Shown: in pieces, positions 16,816-24,723 of the stretch | How the letters are laid out: each line of letters begins with the position of its first letter | Numbering within the stretch: position 1 is the stretch's first letter | NCBI GenBank assembly: GCA_947459425.1 | Contig: CANHDJ010000038.1 | Location: forward strand, 1 to 35,291 | From: Ignavibacteria bacterium | GTDB lineage: Bacteria; Bacteroidota; Ignavibacteria; Kapaibacteriales; UBA4661 | Direction: 5' to 3' | DNA length: 35,291 nt | Notes under the pieces: model-generated | What the model saw: only the letters and a program-made list of their open reading frames with translations | What the model was told of the DNA's origin: nothing | Databases searched by the model: none | Made by a program: the position numbers and the translations under genes

Positions 16816-17286
16816 ATGAACACAACGCATCCACAGCAACCATTCGACCAGCTTCTTGAGCGCGTCCGCGCTTGTGTGCCGCGTCTGACAAAGGGCAAAA
16901 AAGCCGTCCTTTCGGTACTCTATCGCGCCGATTCGCCTCTGACGGCGCATGAAATCTATGCGCACATCAGCGATACCGCGTTTGACTGCACCTCCGAAGA
17001 CAAGCAAGAATCTATTGACGTTGCAACGATTTATCGCAATCTGGAGCAGTTTGAAAAATTGCATCTCATCAACAAAACTGAGCATTCCAATGGCGGTTGG
17101 CGATACGCACTAGCAGAAAAGCACCATTCCCACACGATAAGTTGCGTCCGATGCGGCAAAGAAATATCAATGGGCGCTTGCCTAATGGCAGAAGTAGAAA
17201 ATGTGATTGCCCAGCGCACGGGCTTTGTGAATATCCATCATATTGTCAATTTTACCGGTTCTTGTCCTTCTTGTCAGCATCAGTAA
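16816..17286 (+). CDS. Fur-family metal-responsive repressor (Zur or Fur type)
   Basis: The 156-residue protein has the Fur-family layout. A winged-helix DNA-binding domain carries LTKGKKAVLSVLYRADSPLTAHEIYAHI and the recognition region VATIYRNLEQFEKLHLI. A dimerisation domain with metal ligands follows: EKHHSHTISCVRCGKE, then HH and a second CPSC pair. The two CxxC motifs form the usual structural zinc site. Which metal it senses (zinc, iron or manganese) is not resolved by eye. It lies 42 bases before a MerC-domain membrane protein on the same strand, and a dyad sits in its own promoter, so the pair probably forms a small metal-responsive operon. Confidence 0.88.
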   Translation: MNTTHPQQPFDQLLERVRACVPRLTKGKKAVLSVLYRADSPLTAHEIYAHISDTAFDCTSEDKQESIDVATIYRNLEQFEKLHLINKTEHSNGGWRYALAEKHHSHTISCVRCGKEISMGACLMAEVENVIAQRTGFVNIHHIVNFTGSCPSCQHQ

Positions 17287-17328
17287 TCACCGCCAATTTC
17301 CACCGTTTTTCCGCTATCGTTTTTTTGC

Positions 17329-17820
17329 ATGAACACTCTTTCGCCTGAACAACATCATTCGGCACATATTGCCCCCGCGTCGTCTATGAATCACCACACA
17401 GTATCAAAAACATTATCCAGCCCCCAACAAACCTCGTACATTGACCGTTTGGGTATTGCCCTGTCGGGGCTGTGCGCGGTGCATTGTTTGCTGCTACCAC
17501 TTGCGCTGCCTTTTATGGGAACACTCGTGACCTTCATTCACTCAGAATGGACACACGCTCTTTTGGCAATGTTGATTATTCCGACGGTTGTTTTTACAGC
17601 GTGGAGAGGCTATAAACATCACGGCAAAAGCGAGGTTCTCTGGCTCTTGGGCATCGGCGCACTCGCTGTACTCGCGGCAATTTTTGTTGGTGAACAAGGT
17701 GCGGGCGAACACGTCGAAACAGCCGTAACAACGCTGGGAAGCGTATTGCTTATTACGGGGCATTGGCAAAACCACAAACATTGTTCGCTTTGTGCAAGCG
17801 GGAAACCTCATGTTCACTAG
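17329..17820 (+). CDS. MerC-domain membrane protein
   Basis: The 163-residue protein has a polar, His-rich N-terminus (about 1-35) and four transmembrane helices (about 40-60, 70-90, 100-120 and 125-145). The first helix contains SGLCAVHCLLLPLALP, the Cys-x-x-His-Cys motif typical of MerC-like proteins. The C-terminal tail is HWQNHKHCSLC, a likely metal-ligand cluster. MerC proteins transport mercuric ion in mer operons, but here there is no merA, merR or merP. Its position directly after a Fur-family gene suggests a role in zinc or other metal handling instead. The start could also be the internal Met at about residue 20; the first ATG is kept because the distance to the upstream gene is short. 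Confidence 0.8.
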   Translation: MNTLSPEQHHSAHIAPASSMNHHTVSKTLSSPQQTSYIDRLGIALSGLCAVHCLLLPLALPFMGTLVTFIHSEWTHALLAMLIIPTVVFTAWRGYKHHGKSEVLWLLGIGALAVLAAIFVGEQGAGEHVETAVTTLGSVLLITGHWQNHKHCSLCASGKPHVH

Positions 17821-17852
17821 GAATGTCCTTGGTTATTTCGTATCTCCAAATC

Positions 17853-18674
17853 TCACAACCCCAGAAGCAATGCGATATGCAGACCAAGAGACCATCGTGA
17901 CCAAATCTCCGCAGAAGTGGAACGCAGTTCGGGACGCACACCCCGAAATTGCCACGTGGCAAAGAGCGCCGGAGAAGCATACAAGCCCTTTGCAAGCGGT
18001 ACATCCGCTCCAAGTCTCGCTGTTGCCGATGCCGTCCAAGGGAAAATGGTGAATTTCGTGTCTGCAATGGAGCGCTCCGGATAATTATAACTCCCTGCCG
18101 ATAACGCTGAAACCCGCTCAAATACACGACTATTGCGTTGCGCCGTATCGCTGTATCCAAAACTCACACCGAGTGCAAAAAATAGCGGGAGAGGATAAAA
18201 CTTATATTTTGCACCTGCTTCCAACGATACCTGTCGGGCGATATGCTCAAAAACATACTCCGTGACAAGCGTAGGGCGATTGATGATGCGTCCTTTGAAG
18301 CTATCGCCCGGAGCAATAAATGTTTCTGATTGATATTGAAATTGTAATGCCCCAAAAAGTGCGATATTGCCCGCTTCGAGCCACTGTTCTGCCATAATGC
18401 CAACACGCCACTCCTGCCCTCGCGCATTCTTGAACTCCGCACAAAAACACGTGTCTCGGCTGCTCAAAATTTCTTGATGCTGCAATCGTGTTGTGTTTTG
18501 CCCATACGGTGAATATGCTCCATGTACCCCCACAAACAGCGTTGGCGATTCCGTTGGAAAACGTGCTGAATACTGCCAATTAAAGCCCTGTGCTGATAAA
18601 GCAGCAGGAATCAGCAGCAGCCAGAGTCCAAATGCCAAGATTGAGTACGTGATATATCGTTGAGATGATTGCAT
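17853..18674 (-). CDS. Secreted outer membrane beta-barrel protein, function unknown
   Basis: I do not recognise a named family for this 273-residue protein. It has a clear signal peptide (MQSSQRYITYSILAFGLWLL, cut near LSAQG). After it come alternating aromatic and polar strands such as PTLFVGVHGAYSPYG, NIALFGALQFQYQ, VSLEAGAKYKFYPLPLFFALGVSFGYSD and ASATARLGADVPL, ending with GLHIALLLGL. This pattern fits an 8-to-10-strand outer membrane barrel of the OmpA-like N-terminal type. Two Cys in DTCFCAEF could be oxidised. It is the last gene of a minus-strand envelope run (Wzi-like, NTF2-like, dipeptidase, this one) and lies 41 bases after the dipeptidase stop. Its stop faces the MerC gene stop, 32 bases away. 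Confidence 0.65.
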   Translation of the reverse strand: MQSSQRYITYSILAFGLWLLLIPAALSAQGFNWQYSARFPTESPTLFVGVHGAYSPYGQNTTRLQHQEILSSRDTCFCAEFKNARGQEWRVGIMAEQWLEAGNIALFGALQFQYQSETFIAPGDSFKGRIINRPTLVTEYVFEHIARQVSLEAGAKYKFYPLPLFFALGVSFGYSDTAQRNSRVFERVSALSAGSYNYPERSIADTKFTIFPWTASATARLGADVPLAKGLYASPALFATWQFRGVRPELRSTSAEIWSRWSLGLHIALLLGL

Positions 18675-18715
18675 TGCAGGAAAAGAAAGTCGTTACGATA
18701 GGCAAAAATTTTGCG

Positions 18716-19423
18716 TCATTTTATCTCCGAAAAATCTATATCCAAAATCGGGTATTCGCGCCAGTTATTGTAATCAAAGTGCCACCATTCAATAGAAAAT
18801 ACCGTAAAACCTTGTTTTTCCATTTCCTGTTTGAGTAAATCTCGCATCCGGCGCTGTTCGTCTGTACCACCAGTGTACGTGGGATAGGCGCGGTCGGTCA
18901 TTTCGTCGTACTCGCTGGGCATGGAGATTTCTTTGCCCGTTTTCAGGTCGAAGAGTGACAAATCAACTGCGCAGCCCCGATTATGCCGAGAGCCATTTGC
19001 TGGGTTAGCAACGAATTTTTTCAATGCTGCCGGAGTGACATCCCAAAACAATTTTGTCACTCGCCACGGGCGATAGCCGTCGAAGATCAGCAAGCCATAG
19101 CCGTACTGCTTCAAGCTACGATGCGCTTTGACAAGTGCCTCCGCCGCCGGGCGCTGCAAAAAAGCACGTTCTTCTTTGTAAAGCGGTCGTCCGACAAAAT
19201 TATTCGATTTTGCGTAGCGTACATCCAAGCGAATGGTAGGGTCGAGTTTGATAAGTTCGATTAATTCGGATTTTCGGAATTTTCCTTCCTCTTTGGGCGG
19301 GTTAGAAGCTCCCGCCGAGATGGTTGTGTCTTGTGCAAACACTGCCACTACGCTACCGAGAGCAATGCCGATAACAAAAGATGCCAATCGGTGAAAACGT
19401 AGATATTCAATAGGAGATTTCAT
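18716..19423 (-). CDS. ddpX: D-alanyl-D-alanine dipeptidase (VanX/DdpX family)
   Basis: The 235-residue protein is a zinc D,D-dipeptidase that hydrolyses D-Ala-D-Ala. Conserved blocks are the substrate arginine in DGYRPWR (about 115-121), the zinc motif SRHNRGCAVD (His147, Asp154 in the SxHxxGxAxD signature) and EWWHFDY (Glu212, His215). A signal peptide or anchor occupies residues 10-31 (IGIALGSVVAVFAQ), so it works in the periplasm, which fits peptidoglycan-peptide recycling rather than cytoplasmic VanX-type vancomycin resistance. No vanH or vanA partner is present. The start is placed at the ATG at 19421-19423, where the signal begins; the open frame extends 62 codons further without a credible domain. 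Confidence 0.9.
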   Translation of the reverse strand: MKSPIEYLRFHRLASFVIGIALGSVVAVFAQDTTISAGASNPPKEEGKFRKSELIELIKLDPTIRLDVRYAKSNNFVGRPLYKEERAFLQRPAAEALVKAHRSLKQYGYGLLIFDGYRPWRVTKLFWDVTPAALKKFVANPANGSRHNRGCAVDLSLFDLKTGKEISMPSEYDEMTDRAYPTYTGGTDEQRRMRDLLKQEMEKQGFTVFSIEWWHFDYNNWREYPILDIDFSEIK

Positions 19424-19524
19424 AAAAAATGGAGGAAAATACGTGAGAAATACGAAGAAAGCGCCAATATACGGCATTGTTGGTTTGTCTGCAAATATCG
19501 TCGCATGGGGCAAGCGGTTATTGC

Positions 19525-19992
19525 TCAAAAAGCATGGTTGCTCAAATATTGTGGCGGAATCGGACGCTCTGGCGTTTGGTCGTTCCACACCATTGAGCAA
19601 ACGCGCCATTCTTCATTGCCTTCACTACCAATGCGAACAAGTTGAATCGTGTTAATGCCGATGCTGAAGGGGGCTTTGGAAGCCGCATCAAATCGTGCTT
19701 CGTAGGTACTGAAAACGTGTGCGATATTGCCAAAAACTTCCATCGTTCGTGCGATTTCTTGTTCGTGAAATTCCTCCAAACCGCCCGAATGTATTGCCGA
19801 TTGCACAGCATCAATAAACCCTTCAACGCTCATCACCACAGGTGTGGCAGGATTATTATTGTTGATAAGCAAGCCCTCTGGCAGAAAGAGTGCGCGGAGG
19901 CTGTCAAAGGTTGGTTTTTTGCCTTTGCTGAAGCAGATGCTTTGATAAAGACTCTGCAAGAGGCGATCAATATTCTCAAGAGAAGTGTTCAT
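19525..19992 (-). CDS. NTF2/SnoaL-like small protein
   Basis: The 155-residue cytoplasmic protein looks like an NTF2-like (SnoaL or DUF4440 type) cone-shaped fold. It opens with a helix (ENIDRLLQSLYQSICFSKG), a LRALFLPEGLLI block, a helix SVEGFIDAVQSAIHSGG, and then three antiparallel strands: FGNIAHVFSTYEARFDA, GINTIQLVRIG and EEWRVCSMVWNDQTPERP. Members bind small hydrophobic ligands or act as non-catalytic subunits; the role here is unknown. GAGGA stands four to five bases before the ATG at 19990-19992, one of the better ribosome sites in this region. The gene starts 37 bases after the Wzi-like gene and precedes the dipeptidase by about 100 bases. Confidence 0.7.
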   Translation of the reverse strand: MNTSLENIDRLLQSLYQSICFSKGKKPTFDSLRALFLPEGLLINNNNPATPVVMSVEGFIDAVQSAIHSGGLEEFHEQEIARTMEVFGNIAHVFSTYEARFDAASKAPFSIGINTIQLVRIGSEGNEEWRVCSMVWNDQTPERPIPPQYLSNHAF

Positions 19993-20029
19993 GCTTCCTC
20001 ACGGATTTGATGTGATAAATTCACGAAGA

Positions 20030-21763
20030 TTAAAAATCATCAAAACGCAGACTGAACGAGACTGCGGGCTGCGCCACGCCGTTAATAAGGGCATATTGAG
20101 CGCGAAATTGCATATTCCATTGCCGCGCCAATTCAAGTCCCGCAGTAAGAGTCAACAAAAAACGATTGTCGGTCGCACCATCCAAAAATGTCGTACTTTC
20201 GGAATCAATCGGAGCAAGCGTCAGCGTATCGCGGCGAAGCGTTTGCAGTGGGTCGCCCCCGACATTGCGAATAAGCGCTCCATTAGCGTCGGTAATGTTC
20301 TTCCCATGACGCTGCCAAGCCGCTCGCAGCGTTATCGGATAACGCGAACCATACCAATAGCGAATTTGCGCCATAAGTTCGTCGGAATTAGGACGTAAAT
20401 GTCCTGCAAACAAGATTCCATCATTGACGACGGCATTTTGACGGTCGAAATGCGTGTAGGTATAAGGCTCAACGCGGGAATACTCTACGGTCGCATCAAA
20501 TGGGGCTTTCCAGCCAAATGCCGACGGAAGCGCCATTATGCCAACGTTCCACGCCCACTTATTTGCCCACCATGCCCGACCAACTTTCGACATACTGAGA
20601 TCATCGAGCAGAAACGTGCTTTTGATTTGCACACCTGCCAGAGGTCGCACCGTTGCGTCAAGAGCAATCTGAAAATTATCGCGGTCGCGCAAATCGTTGG
20701 TAAGATTGCGAATAAAGCTGACGGGAAGCGCATACGCTAAATCAATATTCCGACGTGAGTAAATCACCAACTCGTTAAAACCAATCTCGCCCCACGCTTC
20801 CCGAAAGGCAAAACGGTGATGCGCCATGTATTTATCGGCTATTGGCGTTTGAGAACCATGCGAAAGCGGGTTGGGTTCGGGCTGCCCAAGCAAGGTAAAA
20901 TGCGTGGCGCGGTATTCAAACCCGTGAAATCGTGCGCCGAGCGTAACGGCATCCATTGGCAACGCTTGTGAGGACATCAGCGAACGCATACCGTAGCCAG
21001 CGCCCATTAAACGCGCTTCGCGCCCGCCAATGGCATAAAACCAGTCTTTCTCAAAGCGCACGTGCGATTCGGTTGACTCAAAAAAACGATGGTCGCCGAC
21101 GCGGAACTGAAAACTCTGATTGAGTTGGGGGTCATCGTACAGGAAAAGCGGTGTTCCGCCCAGTGTTCGTCCTGTTTGTGCTTGGAGCATAAAACCCAGC
21201 ATTCCCGAAACCGTTCCTGAGATGCGCCCGCCCAGTGCTGCGAGAATAGCGGTTGTTTGGTCTCGTTCGACAGGTGGACTGCCTGTTGTGGGCATAGATG
21301 CTGTTTGTGCGCCCGTTTGCCAACGCGCTTCAGCACGAATAAATGGCACAAGACGGAGCGTCAGCACGGAATCTTGTACGAAATAGACAAATTTTTCCTC
21401 GTCATCAAACAAATGCTCAAAAAGCAATGCTCTTGACGTGCTGTCTTTGGGGAAAAGTAGTGAACGCCCTGTTTGTAGAATATCAAACTCTCGTTCAAAG
21501 CGCGTCAATACGGACTTTTCCGCATCCGATAAGAGTGAATCATGCCTACGCACTGATTTCAATGCCGCAATAATTTCTTTACGCTGAAGCGGCAGCACCG
21601 ATGTTGAGATGTCGGCAGGCAAGATTCCTTGCGCCTCCCAGCGCATCAAGCCTGTATAAATTGGGTGGGCAATCGGAATATGCTCCACTTGGGCGTGGAG
21701 TGCTTGGCAAACGAGCAAGAATCCTGCAAAAAGTTGTACAATAAGACGATAGAAGTTGCGCAT
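20030..21763 (-). CDS. Wzi-like outer membrane protein (capsule assembly family)
   Basis: The 577-residue protein has a signal peptide (FAGFLLVCQALHAQ) and a short helical N-terminal part with HPIYTGLMRWEAQGILPADIS, ALKSVRRHDSLLSDAEKSVL. A long series of beta strands follows to the C-terminal Phe-rich VSFSLRFDDF, so it is an outer membrane barrel. The N-terminal layout and barrel segments such as HVRFEKDWFYAIGGREARLMGAGYG fit the capsule assembly Wzi family found in this phylum, where members anchor or export surface polysaccharide. No other capsule gene is in the window, so the role is inferred from the family alone. It heads the minus-strand envelope run. Upstream lies a 360-base gene-free stretch. 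Confidence 0.6.
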   Translation of the reverse strand: MRNFYRLIVQLFAGFLLVCQALHAQVEHIPIAHPIYTGLMRWEAQGILPADISTSVLPLQRKEIIAALKSVRRHDSLLSDAEKSVLTRFEREFDILQTGRSLLFPKDSTSRALLFEHLFDDEEKFVYFVQDSVLTLRLVPFIRAEARWQTGAQTASMPTTGSPPVERDQTTAILAALGGRISGTVSGMLGFMLQAQTGRTLGGTPLFLYDDPQLNQSFQFRVGDHRFFESTESHVRFEKDWFYAIGGREARLMGAGYGMRSLMSSQALPMDAVTLGARFHGFEYRATHFTLLGQPEPNPLSHGSQTPIADKYMAHHRFAFREAWGEIGFNELVIYSRRNIDLAYALPVSFIRNLTNDLRDRDNFQIALDATVRPLAGVQIKSTFLLDDLSMSKVGRAWWANKWAWNVGIMALPSAFGWKAPFDATVEYSRVEPYTYTHFDRQNAVVNDGILFAGHLRPNSDELMAQIRYWYGSRYPITLRAAWQRHGKNITDANGALIRNVGGDPLQTLRRDTLTLAPIDSESTTFLDGATDNRFLLTLTAGLELARQWNMQFRAQYALINGVAQPAVSFSLRFDDF

Positions 21764-22123
21764 ATTGGAGAAGAAATCGGTTGTTCAAAATCAATGCTCA
21801 CGGGTTTTGTTGGAGTATGGCTGAAGGCATTGGTACACGAATGAGGCAAATGGAAACAGGCAACCGTGTACGACAACTCTTGATTATGGTCTTCGTCTAA
21901 CCAGTTACCAACAGTGATTGTTCGCGTACGACAAGTTACTGAATTAGCAAATGTTGAGCAAATTCTGACGCAAGAACACGTGATAATGGTATTGGAATCG
22001 CCACACCGCTTTGTTGCACCGTTCATCCTGAACAAGAACGGCTCTGCATGGCATAAAAACTATGGTTGTTTGCTAAAGAATCCGTAATTTTCGGGTTCAT
22101 TCGATATTTTCTCGAAAGCAATC
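21764..22123. other. Gene-free divergent intergenic region
   Basis: This 360-base stretch separates the Wzi-like gene (minus) and the barrel gene at 22124 (plus). Frames in both directions are short and show no recognisable domain. Near-matches to the -7 consensus (TAATTTTC at about 22083-22096, TATTTTCT at about 22107) lie before the plus-strand gene, but no good partner element is at the right distance. I see nothing else in it. Confidence 0.5.
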
Positions 22124-23128
22124 ATGAAGTGGATGAAGTATATTTTTCTGGTGGCACTCTCTGGTTTGATGCTCCTTTGCGGGAGTATCATGCCTTTGGC
22201 TGCACAAAATCAGCTCCCCACAGCGCCGCTCAAACGCTCATCCGATACTGCACGTTCTGGTTCTGCAACCATTTCGCCCAGCAATAAAGACGCTTCCGAC
22301 GACGTGTGGACAAATATGCGCACTTCCTTTTCGCTGCCATTGGAAGACCTTGGCAAAAAGCCCGGAATCTTTGTCGGCAGCATCAATGCGTGGGTTCCGC
22401 TTCGGGCTGTGTTTCCACTTGCCGTGCCGTTCGACCCTCAAAACCCCAGCACACAAGGACCACCTCCGAACAATCTCCTCGCGTTTGCCTCGGCGACTTA
22501 CTTCCCGCTTGGTTACTGGTTTTTGAACTTTTCCTATTTTCAGTTTATTGGTCGTAAAGAAGTGTTGTCGTGGCATCCGGATTTCACGTATAGTTTTGGC
22601 TACAACGATTGGCATATGTACACCTTTAGCCTTGTCTATGGCAATTACGGCGGCAACCGCTTCAATCCTGATGTGAGCAAAGGTGAACGAGTAACCCAGT
22701 TCGACCAAGGCACGTGGTCGCTGGGCTTCAAGTTTCCCGCACCTGAATTTATGCGCTCTATCATGGAATTTCACCCGACAAGCAATGTGCAACATTTGGC
22801 AAATCTAAACGTCATTCCGAGCTACTACAACGTGAATACAAGCCGCTTTGAGCAGTGGCAAACGTTTTTATCGCTGCAAACGCGCTACAATATTTATGAT
22901 TATTTTTTCGGCTTGCTGACGCTGTTTTATTACCCAAGCGCAGCACAGCAGCAGCCTTGGAACCCCGATTTTACCTACGGTTTCGGCTATGCCAACTGGA
23001 ATTCACTCACGGTTTCGGTGCAGTACAACAATTATTCCGGCAACCGCTTTCCGTGGAATAAACCTGCGCAAAATACGGGTAATTTTCTGGACGGTATCTT
23101 CTCGATCTCGTTCAATATCACCCTCTAA
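22124..23128 (+). CDS. Secreted outer membrane barrel protein with internal repeat
   Basis: This 334-residue protein is not assigned to a named family. It has a signal peptide (KYIFLVALSGLMLLCGSIMPLAAQ), a Ser/Thr/Pro-rich linker (30-60), and a beta-rich body ending GIFSISFNITL, typical of outer membrane barrels. The body contains two copies of a roughly 29-residue motif at about 152-180 and 281-309. Both read PDFTY.FGY..W followed by a strand and then Y.NY.GNRF. Each copy is preceded by an aromatic stretch around a Tyr-Pro or Trp. The repeats suggest duplication of a barrel segment. It stands alone after the divergent intergenic region and is followed by the YqeY-like gene 54 bases later. 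Confidence 0.65.
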   Translation: MKWMKYIFLVALSGLMLLCGSIMPLAAQNQLPTAPLKRSSDTARSGSATISPSNKDASDDVWTNMRTSFSLPLEDLGKKPGIFVGSINAWVPLRAVFPLAVPFDPQNPSTQGPPPNNLLAFASATYFPLGYWFLNFSYFQFIGRKEVLSWHPDFTYSFGYNDWHMYTFSLVYGNYGGNRFNPDVSKGERVTQFDQGTWSLGFKFPAPEFMRSIMEFHPTSNVQHLANLNVIPSYYNVNTSRFEQWQTFLSLQTRYNIYDYFFGLLTLFYYPSAAQQQPWNPDFTYGFGYANWNSLTVSVQYNNYSGNRFPWNKPAQNTGNFLDGIFSISFNITL

Positions 23129-23182
23129 GCCGCATACAACCTTACAACTCTTTCTTTTCCATTTTTTATTTTTCGCAAAACT

Positions 23183-23629
23183 ATGTTGACAGAAATCATT
23201 ACCGAACAAATGAAAGCCGCTATGAAAAGCGGCGACAAGCTCCGTCTGGAAACCGTTCGCTCCATCCGCGCACTGATTTTGGAATTCGAGAAAAGCGGCG
23301 TAGGACGCGCCATGACGGAAGAAGACGAGCAGAAATTGCTTATTTCGGCGGCAAAAAAACGCAAAGATTCCGTCGAGCAGTACCGTGCTGCGAACCGCGA
23401 GGACTTGGCATCCAAAGAGGAGGCAGAACTGGCGATTATTCAAGAATTTCTGCCAAAACAGATGGATGAAAGTGAAGTGGAAACAGCTCTGAAAGCCATT
23501 ATCGAACAAGTCGGCGCAAAAACACCGCAGGAAGTGGGCAAAGTCATGGGCGCTGCAATGAAGGAACTGCGCGGCAAAGCCGATGGAACGCTTGTACAGG
23601 CTGTTGCGAAGCGGCTTTTGGGGGCGTGA
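23183..23629 (+). CDS. YqeY/GatB-domain protein
   Basis: The 148-residue protein matches the YqeY family from end to end: an N-terminal helical region MKSGDKLRLETVRSIRALI, the KKRKDSVEQYRAANREDLASKE segment, FLPKQMDESEV, and a tail-domain (GatB/YqeY) portion with VGKVMGAAMKELRGKADGTLV. The tail domain resembles that of the GatB subunit of the tRNA-dependent amidotransferase and binds tRNA in that context. Stand-alone YqeY proteins are thought to act on or near tRNA, but their function is not settled. The length is normal for the family. Confidence 0.9.
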   Translation: MLTEIITEQMKAAMKSGDKLRLETVRSIRALILEFEKSGVGRAMTEEDEQKLLISAAKKRKDSVEQYRAANREDLASKEEAELAIIQEFLPKQMDESEVETALKAIIEQVGAKTPQEVGKVMGAAMKELRGKADGTLVQAVAKRLLGA

Positions 23630-23671
23630 GGGAGGTTGTGAACGGTACATTTCATGTAAACGAGGAAGAGA

Positions 23672-24703
23672 ATGGATATTCGAGAAGCACAGATTGAAGA
23701 TATTTTGGTGAATGCACCAATGCTGACGCAGCAAATTCTTCGCCTTCCCGAAGAACCCAGACTTATTGCTCGGCAAATGATATTGCCTTCGGGAAGGCTG
23801 GATATGCTGTATGCGCATCAGCGACAGTTTCTTTTGCTTGAACTTAAAATAGAGCCGTTTCAACAGCGCTTTGTGGAGCAGGTGTTAAGCTATTACCAAG
23901 ATTTACAGCAAATTCAGGATGCAGGGCGCTTATTTGCTGGCGTTATTCGCCCGTACCTGGTCTGTCCCAGCTTTACCGAAAAAGATCTGTTCACTGCTGC
24001 AAATGCTGGTATTACCTGCGTTCAATACGACCCGGAAGCGGTGCTGCGCTATTTTTACGAGCATCTTCGACCTGTTGCGTCATTTTCAGAAATAAAGCCG
24101 ATAGACATTGGCATCTGGAATCTTCATCTGATTCACAAATTCATCTATTTTCTGGAAGAAACAAGTAGCGTCAAAGCGTTGCAACATCTTGTCGGCGGCT
24201 CACCAAAGACACTCTACAACAAAGTTCGCTTTGCGCACGAGTTACAACTTATTCAATGGGAAGCGCATTCGGATATGATTTCCTTGACCGCTATTGGAAA
24301 AGAATATGTTGCGGCGCGAGACAATGCTTTCGATGAGCGCCTCAGCGAGGAGCAAGCAAGTATTCTTCGGAAAATTATTGTTCAAAATCCTTACGCTTCT
24401 TCGGTTATACTCGGTATTGCGTCTATCGCCGAGTCTGTTTTTGCCATGTCAAAAAATGTTCATCCTGTTCCACTGGAGCAGTTGAGCGAATATTTCACCT
24501 ATCATTCCGGCAAAGTTTTCGACTGGCAAACTCCCAAGGCGAAATATAATGCAACCCGAATGTATGCCAACTATGCTGTTGATTTAGGATTACTTGCAAA
24601 GACCGATACTTCGGTGTACGTAACGCCCGAAGGCTATAAATTTACTGCCCAAATGCAACTTCACAAAAGCCTTCGGCTCGTCGATACGCTTGTTGTGAGA
24701 TAA
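23672..24703 (+). CDS. PD-(D/E)XK nuclease-like protein with winged-helix region
   Basis: The 343-residue protein begins with a restriction-endonuclease-like fold: an N-terminal helix with a Glu, then PSGRLDMLYAHQRQFLLLELK. In this stretch Asp44, Glu57 and Lys59 form the D...ExK signature (strand, turn, strand). A QVLSYYQDLQ helix follows and resembles the NucS/DUF91-type core. The later part (about 150-340) is helical, with two likely winged-helix segments (LVGGSPKTLYNKVRFAHELQ and TRMYANYAVDLGLLAKTDTSVYVTPEGYKF), the second resembling modules that end some restriction enzymes. GAGGAAGAG precedes the ATG. There is no methyltransferase nearby. A second PD-(D/E)XK protein begins 20 bases after its stop, so the two are probably one unit. 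The DNA target and role are unknown. Confidence 0.65.
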   Translation: MDIREAQIEDILVNAPMLTQQILRLPEEPRLIARQMILPSGRLDMLYAHQRQFLLLELKIEPFQQRFVEQVLSYYQDLQQIQDAGRLFAGVIRPYLVCPSFTEKDLFTAANAGITCVQYDPEAVLRYFYEHLRPVASFSEIKPIDIGIWNLHLIHKFIYFLEETSSVKALQHLVGGSPKTLYNKVRFAHELQLIQWEAHSDMISLTAIGKEYVAARDNAFDERLSEEQASILRKIIVQNPYASSVILGIASIAESVFAMSKNVHPVPLEQLSEYFTYHSGKVFDWQTPKAKYNATRMYANYAVDLGLLAKTDTSVYVTPEGYKFTAQMQLHKSLRLVDTLVVR

Positions 24704-24723
24704 CACCACTAACGAACACCGTC

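Noticed and set aside
18716..19423. Vancomycin-resistance cluster
   Set aside because: A VanX-family dipeptidase is present, but with an export signal and without vanH, vanA or vanRS; peptidoglycan recycling is the simpler reading.
21646..22035. A 129-codon minus-strand frame before the Wzi-like gene
   Set aside because: It overlaps the Wzi-like signal-peptide region in another frame, is Cys/Thr-rich and has no recognisable domain.
23003..23863. A 286-codon minus-strand frame over the YqeY-like gene
   Set aside because: Antisense to a clear YqeY protein and to the start of a nuclease-like gene; composition is Phe/His/Cys-rich as expected of a shadow.
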